A DNA stretch of 64,000 nt from JBAZLV01 sp964586075. Lineage in GTDB: Bacteria; Nitrospirota; UBA9217. Below, in pieces: positions 16,830 to 25,663 of the stretch. Numbering within the stretch: position 1 is the stretch's first letter; each line of letters starts with the position of its first letter. The notes under the pieces are model-generated. The model saw nothing but the letters and a program-made list of their open reading frames with translations. It made no database searches and was not told the DNA's origin. The DNA is taken from positions 1 through 64,000 of the forward strand of contig CAZPGZ010000015.1 of the NCBI GenBank assembly GCA_964586075.1, in the 5' to 3' direction. The position numbers and the translations under genes were made by a program.

Positions 16830-18452
16830 TCAGACTTTAAACTGCTGGGCGATGGTTTGCAGCCCGGCAGAAAGCGTCGACAGCTCCGCGGACGCGCCTG
16901 CGATTTGCTCCGCTCCTGAAGACGTCTCTTTCGATGTGGCCGCGACACCGGCAATATCCGATGTAATAGTTTCTGCAACTGTCGACATTTCCTCCGTTGC
17001 CGAAGCGATCTGCTGGACCATTTCCTGCAGCTCGGTGATGCTCTTCGTGATCAGGGCGAGCGCCGAGCCGGCCTCCCGGGACAAACTTACCCCGGACTCT
17101 ACGCGCTCGAAACTGCCGTTCATGGCTGCAATAGCCCCTTCAGTCTCGTCCTGTACCGCCTTAATCATGCCGCCGATCTCCGTGGTGGCATGTGCGGACC
17201 GTTCCGCCAGTTTTCGCACTTCATCAGCGACCACGGCGAATCCTCTGCCCTCCTCGCCTGCCCGTGCGGCTTCGATTGCCGCATTCAGCGCCAACAGATT
17301 CGTTTGCTCGGCAATGGACCTGATCACTTCCAGAATTTCCCCAATCTGTTTAGATCGCCCTCCCAAAGAGGTGATGAGCCGGGAACTTTCGGACATGGAT
17401 TTTGCAATGTCCTGAACTTCCGCCACGGTTTTTATGACGATCGACTCACCATCCCGCGCTGTCTTCAGCGCTTTTTCTGAAGATGTTGCGATATTTGAGG
17501 CATTTTTCGCTATGTCGACTATGGTCTGGGACATCTCTGTAGTTGACGTCGCTAGCTGTGTCACCCGTGCGGCCTGATCTGCCATTCCCTGAGATATCTG
17601 CCGGGCGTTCGAGCTCAAATCTCCGCTGCCGGATGCAACACGATCCGCGGATGATTGTATATTGCCGACAATTCCCTTTAATTTTCCGACCATGCCGGTC
17701 AGCATTGCACACAATTGACCTACTTCATCTCTGCATTGTTCCGTGATGGTAACGGTAAGGTCTCCGTTTGCAACGCGTTCTGCCGCACCTGTTGCTGTTT
17801 TAAGTTGTTTTCTGATTCCGAATGTTATCCATCCGGCGAATACGCCCGACAAGACCACGGCGCAGATTGCAAAAATAATGAGCAACAGAATCGCTTTCTT
17901 TTCAGCCTTTTCCGCATCCGCACCGGCCTCCTGCGTCATTTTTACTTCATACTGCGTCAATGCTTCTATGGCAGGCATATAGCGTTCGCGTTGAATTTTC
18001 CGGACATCAACCAGGCGGAGCTGCTTGGCCGCCTCGATTCTGTTTTCCTTCATCAACTGGATGAACGTTCTCATCGCATCGTCATACTCTTTTTTCGCAG
18101 GCATGAATGCTTCATACAACTTTCTCCCTTCCGGGGTATCAGCGCCCGCGCTCAGCTTTTCAATATTTGTGTCTATATCCTGCATCGCTTTCCCGATCCG
18201 GACAAGGTCTTTTTGCACCTCCGCCTTGTCGTTCAGCAAAAAAACGCCGAATGAAGACCGGGCAATGATGTTTGTTTTATCAAGGGTGTTGTTCGCGAGC
18301 ACCGCACGTGAAAAATGATTGTTCGTAATGTCCTTCAGACAGGTGCCGATATTCCGGTACCCATGGATGCTGATCCCGACAATGGCAAACATTATCAGAA
18401 TAACAAGCCCAAACCCGATAATAAGCCTGGCACAAATTTTTAAATTCTTCAT
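16830..18452 (-). CDS. methyl-accepting chemotaxis protein (4HB sensor)
   Basis: This is a chemoreceptor of 540 residues: helix 1 (about 10-30), a periplasmic four-helix-bundle sensor with many charged residues, helix 2 (about 190-215), HAMP, and a long cytoplasmic coiled coil with the conserved signalling tip EQTNLLALNAAIEAARAGEE. No C-terminal CheR-docking pentapeptide is present. GGAGGAG 5 nt before ATG 18452 sets the start; the frame continues upstream to 18488 without a site. A sigma-28-type promoter sits 60 nt upstream. It is convergent with the ABC-F gene, with only 19 nt between stops. Confidence 0.95.
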   Translation of the reverse strand: MKNLKICARLIIGFGLVILIMFAIVGISIHGYRNIGTCLKDITNNHFSRAVLANNTLDKTNIIARSSFGVFLLNDKAEVQKDLVRIGKAMQDIDTNIEKLSAGADTPEGRKLYEAFMPAKKEYDDAMRTFIQLMKENRIEAAKQLRLVDVRKIQRERYMPAIEALTQYEVKMTQEAGADAEKAEKKAILLLIIFAICAVVLSGVFAGWITFGIRKQLKTATGAAERVANGDLTVTITEQCRDEVGQLCAMLTGMVGKLKGIVGNIQSSADRVASGSGDLSSNARQISQGMADQAARVTQLATSTTEMSQTIVDIAKNASNIATSSEKALKTARDGESIVIKTVAEVQDIAKSMSESSRLITSLGGRSKQIGEILEVIRSIAEQTNLLALNAAIEAARAGEEGRGFAVVADEVRKLAERSAHATTEIGGMIKAVQDETEGAIAAMNGSFERVESGVSLSREAGSALALITKSITELQEMVQQIASATEEMSTVAETITSDIAGVAATSKETSSGAEQIAGASAELSTLSAGLQTIAQQFKV

Positions 18453-18515
18453 GGGCACTCCTCCGCATTGCCGAACTCTTCTTATCATTCGTCCGAACGT
18501 CAGACACTGTTTTTC

Positions 18516-18542
18516 TTGTCGGCTCTTTTGTTGAAAACTTTA
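18516..18542 (-). promoter_or_regulatory. sigma-28 (FliA) type promoter of chemoreceptor gene
   Basis: On the minus strand TAAA (18542-18539), exactly 15 nt, then GCCGACAA (18523-18516) matches the flagellar sigma factor consensus TAAA-N15-GCCGATAA at 11 of 12 positions. Confidence 0.8.
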
Positions 18543-18735
18543 GCAATTGGAATGCATGTACGCATATAGTAGGGATTTCCCCTGCAAATCGATGTATAGT
18601 ACCATAGCATGAGAGCTTTTTGATTTCAGTCGAAACGAGAAGAGAAAAAAAGAAGGTTGCCTGCCCTGCTCTGAAGTCCAAGGGCAGACAGGAGAAGGAC
18701 TGTATTGCTGAAATTACCTCATCAAAGTTGCATCA

Positions 18736-19050
18736 TCACTTAATGTACGAACAACAGTAGTCTGTCACCACCTTCACTTTGAGTTGAAACTTTGCATCCG
18801 ACGCAACTTCAAAGGACTGGCCGTTTTTGATTGTTTTCCAGTTTTTTTCACCGGGCAACAGCACATCAAGCTCTCCTGACATGATTTCCATGAGTTCTTT
18901 TTCTTTCGTACCGAACTCGTATTCTCCCGGAAGCATTATTCCGAGCGTTTTCCGGGAACCGTCGGGGAAAAGTACTGTTCTGCTCACGACCTTGCCGCTA
19001 AAATAGATGTTTGCTTCCCGCACTATTGAGACATTCCTGAACTCCGACAT
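18736..19050 (-). CDS. ppnP: pyrimidine/purine nucleoside phosphorylase PpnP
   Basis: PpnP (formerly DUF1255, YaiE) is a small cupin enzyme that splits many nucleosides with phosphate. The 104-residue length and sequence match: an N-terminal NVSIVREANIYF segment, RTVLFPDGSRKTLGIMLPGEYEF in the cupin core, and the C-terminal YCCSYI. AAGGAGG precedes the ATG. It is divergently oriented from the Nramp-like gene, with an inverted repeat between them. A nucleoside transporter gene (nupC-like) occurs elsewhere in the window at 51.8 kb. Confidence 0.9.
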   Translation of the reverse strand: MSEFRNVSIVREANIYFSGKVVSRTVLFPDGSRKTLGIMLPGEYEFGTKEKELMEIMSGELDVLLPGEKNWKTIKNGQSFEVASDAKFQLKVKVVTDYCCSYIK

Positions 19051-19107
19051 CGTTCCTCCTTATAAAAAAATTATTTGAGTAAAAAACTAAATTAATTATC
19101 CCAGAGA

Positions 19108-19144
19108 CAGTAGCTGGATCTATAAAAAATCCAGATGACTACTG
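19108..19144. repeat. interrupted inverted repeat in divergent intergenic region
   Basis: CAGTAG-CTGGAT (19108-19119) pairs with ATCCAG (19129-19134) and CTACTG (19139-19144), with a 9-nt loop and a 4-nt bulge. It lies between ppnP and the Nramp-like gene and could be an operator or RNA hairpin. Confidence 0.6.
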
Positions 19145-19267
19145 ATGTATCGTAGCACAAATGATTTTACAAAACAATCTTGTACTCAAAAGATACTACA
19201 AAAATCACGCATGCAAAATACGAGTATTTTTAATTGCCAGAAACGTTCTTCCTTGAAAGGATACGGC

Positions 19268-19966
19268 ATGGCGGGAAACATCGGCTACATTCCTGCGCTG
19301 ATCGGCGGGAAAGAAGTGCATGTCTCCTCTGTCGGAAAAATACCGTTGAATACTCCCGAAAATGTTTCAAAATGGAAAGGCTGGTGGAAGCTTCTGAACA
19401 TAGACCAGATAGGCGTATTCTATATCGGCGCAATGGCGGGAATGTTACTGCCCGGCATACCCTACGTGGGCGTGATGCCGCCCGGAGTGAGCCTTCCTTC
19501 CTGGGGCATCGCTGTTTCTTCCGGAAGCGGCCTGGTTGCGTCGCTCGGCCAGTTTGGATGGTTCCTTGCGCTCTTCTTCGGCTTCTGGATTCTGTACTCC
19601 ACCGCCATCAGCAACGTGGACCTCGTGGTAAGGCAGGGCACGGACATGCTCTGGTTCGCGTCTGATAAAGTCAGAAACCTTGCAAAGAACGACATCAGAA
19701 AAGTCTACTATGTCCTTCTGGGTGCATTTGCCATCTGGGGAATCAGTTATATGAATATAGCGGCACCGCTAATCATTCTGGCAGTCAGCGCCAATGTGGC
19801 CAATTTTACCATGGCCCTTTCGGCACTTCTGACCCTCAGGCTGAACAGAAAGGTGCTGCCCAAAGAATATAGAGGGAGTCTGTTCAGAGAAGCCATACTG
19901 ATATGTGTTTTTGTGTTTTTCGGTTTTTTCTTCTCCATGTTCGTCATCTACAAACTCCTTACCTAG
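19268..19966 (+). CDS. short Nramp-like metal transporter, C-terminal half only
   Basis: The product (232 residues from ATG 19268) has about five membrane helices (near residues 48-66, 92-115, 148-165, 166-190 and 210-230) and resembles the C-terminal half of long bacterial Nramp-family divalent-metal transporters. The N-terminal half with the Asp-Pro-Gly-Asn metal-site helix is absent. AAAGGA with 6-nt spacing makes ATG 19268 a usable start; the frame is open to 19145 but without a site. Either it is a degraded gene or a genuinely short protein. The family match rests on memory of sequence style and is moderate. Confidence 0.6.
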   Translation: MAGNIGYIPALIGGKEVHVSSVGKIPLNTPENVSKWKGWWKLLNIDQIGVFYIGAMAGMLLPGIPYVGVMPPGVSLPSWGIAVSSGSGLVASLGQFGWFLALFFGFWILYSTAISNVDLVVRQGTDMLWFASDKVRNLAKNDIRKVYYVLLGAFAIWGISYMNIAAPLIILAVSANVANFTMALSALLTLRLNRKVLPKEYRGSLFREAILICVFVFFGFFFSMFVIYKLLT

Positions 19967-20000
19967 CACCACGAAGCGTATAGTCTTTCGTCAAAAAATC

Positions 20001-20030
20001 AACCCCTCACCTGTTTCCGGGTGAGGGGTT
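20001..20030. terminator. bidirectional intrinsic terminator
   Basis: Arms AACCCCTCACC (20001-20011) and GGTGAGGGGTT (20020-20030) form an 11-bp GC-rich stem with an 8-nt loop. T-rich sequence follows on both strands (TTTCATTT on plus, GATTTTTTGA on minus), serving the convergent Nramp-like and ettA genes. Confidence 0.9.
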
Positions 20031-20111
20031 TCATTTGGTCACGCAGCGATGGAGCTATTTAAAAAAGGTACATCGACCGAACTGAAGCAACCGCTTCGTT
20101 TCTTTTACGGT

Positions 20112-21794
20112 TTAACGGGTCAAACGGCGATACTTGATCCGGTGCGGCTGATCTGCTTCAGCGCCAAGCCGCGCCCTGCGGTCAGCTTCGTATTCGGAGT
20201 AATTCCCGTCGAAAAAGACCACTTTGCTGTCGCCTTCGAACGCGAGAATGTGTGTGGCGATCCTGTCCAGGAACCACCGGTCATGGCTGATGACCACGGC
20301 GCAGCCCGCGAAGTTTTCGAGCGCCTCCTCAAGGGCGCGCATGGTGTTCACGTCCAGATCGTTTGTCGGCTCGTCCAGAAGCAGCACGTTCGCTTCTTCC
20401 TTCAGCATGCGGGCAAGGTGCACACGGTTCCGTTCGCCGCCGGAAAGCATATCCACCTTCTTTTGCTGGTCCGTGCCTGAAAAGTTGAAGCGGGCGACAT
20501 AGGCGCGGGAATTCACGAGCTGTTTGCCGAGCTGCACCTGGTCCTGCCCGTCGGTTATCACCTGCCAGATCGTCTTGTTGGGATCGAGCGCTTCCCTGCT
20601 CTGGTCGACATACGCGAGTTTTACGGTCTCTCCGATTTTGACCGTGCCTGCGTCCGGTTTTTCCCGGCCGGTGATCATACGGAAGAGCGTCGTCTTGCCC
20701 GCGCCGTTCGGACCGATCACGCCGACGATGCCGCCCGGCGGAAGCATGAAACTCATGTTTTCAACCAGGATATTGTCGCCGTAGGCTTTTGTCACATTCT
20801 CCGCTTCGATCACGACCTTTCCGAGCCGCGGTCCCGGTGGAATATAAATCTCCAGCTCTTTCGCGCGTTTTTCTCCCTGCTGGCCGAGCAAAGCTTCGTA
20901 CGAATTAATGCGCGCCTTTGCCTTCGCATGCCTGCCTTTGGGAGACATTCTGATCCATTCAAGTTCCCGCTGGAGGGTCTTCTGACGGTCGCTTTCCGTT
21001 TTTTCCTCCTGCTTCAGGCGCTCCTGCTTCTGTTCAAGCCATGACGAATAATTTCCTTTCCAGGGGATGCCCTGGCCTCGGTCAAGTTCGAGTATCCAGC
21101 CTGCGACATTGTCGAGAAAATACCGGTCGTGCGTTACGGCAATTACCGTGCCTTCGTACTGCTGCAGGTGGTGTTCCAGCCAGGCCACGGACTCCGCATC
21201 CAGATGGTTTGTGGGTTCATCCAGCAGAAGAATGTCCGGTTTCTGGAGCAGCAGTCGGCAGAGCGCCACGCGCCGCCGCTCTCCGCCGGAAAGGACCTTC
21301 ACCGGAGTGTCGCCTGCCGGACACCGCAGCGCGTCCATCGCCAGATCGAGCCTGCTGTCGAGGTCCCAGGCGCCGGCATGATCTATCTTTTCCTGCACCG
21401 TTCCCTGACGTTCGATCAGCTTCTGCATCTCGTCGTCGTTCATAGGTTCGCTGAACTTCGCGGAGATTGCATTGTACTCGTTTACGAGATCCACGATTTC
21501 CTGTACACCCTGTTCCACGATCTGGCGGACGGTCTTGTCGTTGTCAAGCGCTGGCTCCTGTTCGAGAAAACCGACGGTATATCCGGGAGAAAGCACCGCT
21601 TCCCCCACAAATTCCTTGTCCACGCCCGCCATGATGCGCAGGAGCGAGCTTTTTCCGGAACCGTTCAGGCCCAGCACGCCGATTTTTGCGCCATAAAAAT
21701 AGGAAAGATAAATATCCTTCAAAACCGGTTTTTTGTCATAAAACTTGCCCACTCCCACCATGGAGTAGATGATTTTGTTCGGCTCATTTGCCAT
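20112..21794 (-). CDS. ettA: energy-dependent translational throttle protein EttA
   Basis: EttA is an ABC-F ATPase that binds the ribosomal E site and gates translation by ATP level. The 560-residue length and the family-specific N-terminal YSMVGVGKFYDKKPVLKDI match closely. Walker A motifs are GLNGSGKSS and GPNGAGKTT; signatures LSGGERRR and LSGGERNR; Walker B LLLDEPTNHLD and LLLDEPTNDLD. The EttA arm insertion and the tail with FDGNYSEYEADRR are also typical. It converges on the Nramp-like gene and shares its terminator. Confidence 0.96.
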   Translation of the reverse strand: MANEPNKIIYSMVGVGKFYDKKPVLKDIYLSYFYGAKIGVLGLNGSGKSSLLRIMAGVDKEFVGEAVLSPGYTVGFLEQEPALDNDKTVRQIVEQGVQEIVDLVNEYNAISAKFSEPMNDDEMQKLIERQGTVQEKIDHAGAWDLDSRLDLAMDALRCPAGDTPVKVLSGGERRRVALCRLLLQKPDILLLDEPTNHLDAESVAWLEHHLQQYEGTVIAVTHDRYFLDNVAGWILELDRGQGIPWKGNYSSWLEQKQERLKQEEKTESDRQKTLQRELEWIRMSPKGRHAKAKARINSYEALLGQQGEKRAKELEIYIPPGPRLGKVVIEAENVTKAYGDNILVENMSFMLPPGGIVGVIGPNGAGKTTLFRMITGREKPDAGTVKIGETVKLAYVDQSREALDPNKTIWQVITDGQDQVQLGKQLVNSRAYVARFNFSGTDQQKKVDMLSGGERNRVHLARMLKEEANVLLLDEPTNDLDVNTMRALEEALENFAGCAVVISHDRWFLDRIATHILAFEGDSKVVFFDGNYSEYEADRRARLGAEADQPHRIKYRRLTR

Positions 21795-21912
21795 GTATTT
21801 TGTGATCCTTCCGCATAAAAGTAGGCCTTGTTGTACTCTGATTGCCGCCTTGTGTCAACAGAAAAGAATATCCGTCACGCCCGTAAATCGCGCATCAGCA
21901 CGGATGGATAAA

Positions 21913-22671
21913 TTACTCCGTGTGCATGCGCCCATCATATTTCATACCGCACGCAGGACAAGCGGGATCTTTTCTGGTTTTGAACCTGTGGAAACCTCCC
22001 GTCACGCCCTCCCATACCAGCAGCTCTCCTCTCAGCGAAGAGCCCTTCCCCGCGATATAGTTGATGGCCTCAAGCGCCTGCAGGGAACCGACTACGCCCG
22101 CCGCGGCACCCAGCACCGGGGAAACTTCGTTCGGCGGCGCCTCAGGAAAAATACAGGACAGACAAGGCGTCTCCGGGGATTGAATGACGGTAAGTCTTCC
22201 CTCCATTCCCCGAATGCTGCCGAACACAAAAGGGATTTTTTTTCGGATAGAGCATTCATTCAGAAGATAGCGGGTCTCAAAATTGTCCAAACAATCGATG
22301 ATGATATCGGAGTCTTTCACCAGTTCGTCGACATTGTCCCTGATGATTTTTACCGGAAGCGGCGTGATCGTAATCTCGGGGTTGAGGGATTCGAGCGTCT
22401 TCTTCCCGGAGACCGCCTTATTCACACCGATCCGGGTATGGTCATGCAATGTCTGCCGGTTGAGGTTCGAAAGTTCAACGGCGTCATAATCGCAGATCCT
22501 GATAGTCCCCACTCCAGCGGCGGTCAGATACATTGATACCGGCGAACCGAGACCGCCGACCCCGGCTACAAACACCGTGGAGGCCTTGAGCCTGCGCTGT
22601 GCGTCCTCCCCCCAGCCTTCCATGATCATCTGCCTGTTGTATCGTTTTCGCTCTGTCTCAGAAAGTTTCAC
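21913..22671 (-). CDS. MoeB/ThiF-family adenylyltransferase
   Basis: The 252-residue enzyme has an N-terminal RYNRQMIMEGWGEDAQ segment, the nucleotide-binding GVGGLGSP motif, the Arg/Asp substrate-activation pattern (DYDAVELSNLNRQ), and a catalytic Asp in DCLDNFETR. Two CxxC pairs, CLSC and CPAC, make the structural zinc site. Such E1-like enzymes adenylate the C-terminus of MoaD or ThiS for sulfur transfer; without a neighbouring moaD or thiS the specific partner cannot be named. It lies 39 nt after the DUF2156 gene on the same strand. Confidence 0.9.
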   Translation of the reverse strand: MKLSETERKRYNRQMIMEGWGEDAQRRLKASTVFVAGVGGLGSPVSMYLTAAGVGTIRICDYDAVELSNLNRQTLHDHTRIGVNKAVSGKKTLESLNPEITITPLPVKIIRDNVDELVKDSDIIIDCLDNFETRYLLNECSIRKKIPFVFGSIRGMEGRLTVIQSPETPCLSCIFPEAPPNEVSPVLGAAAGVVGSLQALEAINYIAGKGSSLRGELLVWEGVTGGFHRFKTRKDPACPACGMKYDGRMHTE

Positions 22672-22710
22672 ACGATTACCTCTCCTGTTCGACTGCCGCG
22701 TGGTAAAAAG

Positions 22711-23580
22711 CTATTTCAACCGTGCGCGCGCTTTCCGGATCATCATATCCGGAACATAGGATGATTTGAATATCCGCAGGTTCTCCTTGTCAAGGTCCTG
22801 TTCCAGATTCAGGTATTTGTATTTCGGCGGCAGTATCTTCGCAAAATTGTTGAACAGGTACTGATACACCCCTTTGAACTTTGTCCTGGCTTTGGCAAAA
22901 TGCAGCACAAAAGTCTCTTCATTCAACTCCTCGCCCAGCACAAACCCAGCCGGTTCATCATCCACGTAGTAGATGCCGCCGCAGAGGATCAGTTCTTCGT
23001 ACCGGTCAAGCGACTCAAGACAGGGGGCGTAATCGGTTTCCTCCGGCGCTGACTCCGATGTCTTCAGCCAGTCATCCAGCACGAAACGCGCGTCGCCCAG
23101 ACGGTCATTCGTAAGCGGACGAGCATCGTGCCGGTACGCTTCGAGAAATTGCTTCAGCAGGTTTCTTTTCTTATGAAGGTGGCGTCCGGCATAGCTGCTC
23201 ATTTTCGCGACGGTATACACGTAGTCTGCGTCACCTTCTGCAAAGGTTATTTCGAATTCGTGCGAATCGAACAAGGAAAGCCTGTCTTCCGGTACGGGAA
23301 ATATAAAGTCAACGCCCTGCATCATTTTCTTAAGATAGGCGCTATCCATTTCCCGAATGTCTCGTGTGGGCATGAGGTACGTATGCCCGTCGTAGGATCG
23401 GCCCCTGATGAAAATATCGTCGTCAAACAGCACTTCGTATGCATGATTTTTTCGAAAGAGATACAGGTTTGCAAACGTATATTCCGACACTCCGGTTACG
23501 ACAGCTTTGAAGCGAGGCATTAGCAGCTCTTTGTGTTCTATACCCAGTTTTTCTATCCGCATAGAATGTCCGTTTTGCAT
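22711..23580 (-). CDS. DUF2156 protein (lysyltransferase C-terminal / GNAT-like domain)
   Basis: The 289-residue soluble protein matches the DUF2156 / phosphatidylglycerol lysyltransferase C-terminal family, a double GNAT fold: it has the EYTFANLYLFR segment, the helix with HKKRNLLKQF and a C-terminal KYKYLNLEQDLDKENLR. It lacks the membrane domain of MprF, so lysyl-lipid synthesis is not implied. The start codon lies three bases after the ppsR stop (TGA-TTC-ATG), which points to translational coupling. An internal ATG at 23562 is an alternative start. The substrate is unknown. Confidence 0.85.
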   Translation of the reverse strand: MQNGHSMRIEKLGIEHKELLMPRFKAVVTGVSEYTFANLYLFRKNHAYEVLFDDDIFIRGRSYDGHTYLMPTRDIREMDSAYLKKMMQGVDFIFPVPEDRLSLFDSHEFEITFAEGDADYVYTVAKMSSYAGRHLHKKRNLLKQFLEAYRHDARPLTNDRLGDARFVLDDWLKTSESAPEETDYAPCLESLDRYEELILCGGIYYVDDEPAGFVLGEELNEETFVLHFAKARTKFKGVYQYLFNNFAKILPPKYKYLNLEQDLDKENLRIFKSSYVPDMMIRKARARLK

Positions 23581-23583
23581 GAA

Positions 23584-24402
23584 TCAGCTGTTGGATTCGT
23601 AATGTTCATCATGAATATAGTGGATGATCTCCCAGGAGGTTTCTTCAATGGATTTGTTCGTAGTATCGATCATTTTCCAACTCCGATTTTTTCTGAGAAG
23701 ACCCCAGATGTGCTCAACCTCGGCGAATATTTTCTTGAAATCACTGTAGCTGTGTTCAAGATTGGAGTGCTTTTGGCGCACCTGCCTCACTTTTTGGAGG
23801 ACCTCAGGGTCCATGTTGAGGCAAATGACCCTGCGCTGGTCGATTTTGAACAACTCCTCCGGCAGAGGAATGTCCGGCACCACGGGTATATTTGCCACCT
23901 TAAAACCTTCCTGGGCAAGGTAGAATGACGTGGGTGTCTTTGAGGTCCGGGAGAGCCCGAGGATGACAACATCGGCCGCGTTCAGACCCTCCGTTCTCTT
24001 CCCGTCATCGTGCTGCAGGGTATACTCGATTGCATCAATCCTCTTGAAATAGCGTTCGTCAACTTTTCTGAGCAGCATCGGATTTTCCAACGGTTCCTGC
24101 TGCAGATAGGAGGCGAGCGTATGGATGAGCGGGCCCAGAATATCAAGATGGAACATTTTGTGCTTTGCGCAATAGGCGATTGTATGGTCCCGCATTTCTT
24201 TTTTCACAAACGTGAACGCGATCAGCGCCCGTGCGGATTTTGCCTGATCGAGAATCTCCTGCAGGTCGTCAACCGAATCAATATTATGGAAAAGCGACAT
24301 TTTTGCCCGGGCGCGGTTGAACTGCACGATGGCGGCCCGCATGATGTGGAGACCGCTCTGACCGGTTGCATCGGAAATAATATAGATTTTTTTTATAGCC
24401 AT
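23584..24402 (-). CDS. ppsR: pyruvate, phosphate dikinase / PEP synthase regulatory protein
   Basis: This bifunctional Ser/Thr kinase and phosphorylase (DUF299) switches PPDK or PEP synthase off with ADP and on with phosphate. The 272 residues carry the N-terminal IYIISDATGQSGLH and the P-loop-like signature GLSRTSKTPTS. AAGGAGG 6 nt before ATG 24402 sets the start; the frame runs further to 24465 without a site. No ppdK or ppsA gene is in the window. It is followed directly by the DUF2156 gene. Confidence 0.92.
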   Translation of the reverse strand: MAIKKIYIISDATGQSGLHIMRAAIVQFNRARAKMSLFHNIDSVDDLQEILDQAKSARALIAFTFVKKEMRDHTIAYCAKHKMFHLDILGPLIHTLASYLQQEPLENPMLLRKVDERYFKRIDAIEYTLQHDDGKRTEGLNAADVVILGLSRTSKTPTSFYLAQEGFKVANIPVVPDIPLPEELFKIDQRRVICLNMDPEVLQKVRQVRQKHSNLEHSYSDFKKIFAEVEHIWGLLRKNRSWKMIDTTNKSIEETSWEIIHYIHDEHYESNS

Positions 24403-24517
24403 GGGGACCCTCCTTACCTGCTCAGGAAGCATGCTGTTCGCGAAAAGACGCTCCGCTCGCCACAAGGCAAATCAGAGATCTTACAAGGTCATTTTACGCT
24501 TGTCTGACAGTATATTG

Positions 24518-24546
24518 ACGATAACAAAACAAAAATAGACTGTCAA
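24518..24546 (-). promoter_or_regulatory. sigma-70-type promoter for ppsR
   Basis: On the minus strand TTGACA (24546-24541) and TATCGT (24523-24518) are 17 nt apart, about 110 nt upstream of ppsR. The gap to the divergent Usp gene (281 nt) shows no other feature. Confidence 0.5.
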
Positions 24547-24683
24547 TTGTAAAGTCGCGTCTTCCAGAAAGAAAACGAGACCACGTGTGCAAGCTACGCT
24601 CTTTCCACCCAGTTTTACCATCAGTCTGAACTCCGCGCAGAAAACCAACCGCCTGTAATGTGTTTTTGTGCTATGTTTTATGC

Positions 24684-25517
24684 ATGTACAAAAAAGTGCT
24701 CGCCGCAGTCAATGAACACCTGAATTCCGAGGTATCGGCCCGCTACGCGCTGCACCTGGCAAAAGCCGCAAATGCCCGGATTTACTTTTGCGCCATCGCG
24801 GAAAACGGCCTGAACGACAAAAATTTCAGTGCTGCCGAGGAAGCGATCAAACGATTGGCAGCACGTGCGGACGAATTAAGCCTCAAAACGAACTGTATTC
24901 TCGAGACGGGGAGCCCGGTAGAGCAAATCAGGAAATTCGCGACTGCAGAGGGAATCGACATCGTTTTTGCTGCCACACGCAGAGAGGACCTGGAGTGGCG
25001 CTTCTTCGCCCAAACTACAGCGAGCCGCTTGTCTCTCGCCCTTCCCTGTTCCGTCGCTCTCGTGCGGGTAGCGCATCTTGGCCGTGCGCATCCCAGGACC
25101 ATTCTCGTGCCACTTAAGGCGCACATTGATCACATTTCCGAGCGTGCATCATTCACAAGTTTGATGGCCACCGCATTTGCCTCAAGCGTTTCGCTGCTGC
25201 ATATTCCCAAACCGCTGAAGCATTTTTTCCACGGCGAGATTCATCTAACGCCGGTGGAATGGGAAGCCCGCCTGCCGGCTGACATCAGCCTGTTCATTGA
25301 TTCGCTCAGTCACTATCATGTTTCTCATGACAGAAAACTCACCGCTGGTATCGCAGGCAAAAACATTGCAATCGAGGCCGCCGTCAAACGGTATGACCTT
25401 ATTATTATGGGCGCGAGCATGAGAAGCTTGTGGAGTTCCCTGTTCCGGGGGAATCCCGTTGAACAAGTCCTCCGGAACACCCCTTGCAACCTTATTATTT
25501 TGAAACCAACAAAGTAG
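24684..25517 (+). CDS. tandem universal stress protein (two UspA domains)
   Basis: The 277-residue cytoplasmic protein contains two UspA-type alpha/beta domains. The first starts with YKKVLAAVNEH, the second near residue 140 with RTILVPLKAH. The second ends with the ATP-loop-like IMGASMRSLWSSLFRGNPVEQVL and the NLIILKP strand typical of the family. ATG 24684 is chosen over GTG 24660 because it begins the domain, although neither has a good ribosome site. The P-type ATPase gene begins 146 nt downstream on the same strand. Usp proteins often accompany cation transporters, which fits but does not prove a link. Confidence 0.85.
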   Translation: MYKKVLAAVNEHLNSEVSARYALHLAKAANARIYFCAIAENGLNDKNFSAAEEAIKRLAARADELSLKTNCILETGSPVEQIRKFATAEGIDIVFAATRREDLEWRFFAQTTASRLSLALPCSVALVRVAHLGRAHPRTILVPLKAHIDHISERASFTSLMATAFASSVSLLHIPKPLKHFFHGEIHLTPVEWEARLPADISLFIDSLSHYHVSHDRKLTAGIAGKNIAIEAAVKRYDLIIMGASMRSLWSSLFRGNPVEQVLRNTPCNLIILKPTK

Positions 25518-25663
25518 CCGACTGTATCCCCGGCATACAGCGTCCGGGAAAGAACCCGGTCCGCAAAAAAAATATAACCACTGTCTCATGCAAACATGCA
25601 GGTGCCGGTTTCTCGCGTTTCCGCATCGACACAGCCGGCTTTTTATTTCTATACGACAAGCGT

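Noticed and set aside
16800..16830. 6-bp hairpin between the convergent ABC-F and chemoreceptor genes
   Set aside because: CGGTAA/TTACCG overlaps the stop codon and lacks T-runs, so terminator function is unsupported.
25541..25663. Possible terminator or riboswitch before the first P-type ATPase
   Set aside because: Only 5-bp stems (CCGGG/CCCGG and a distant GCCGG/CCGGC) are present, and none of the yybP-ykoY sequence hallmarks.
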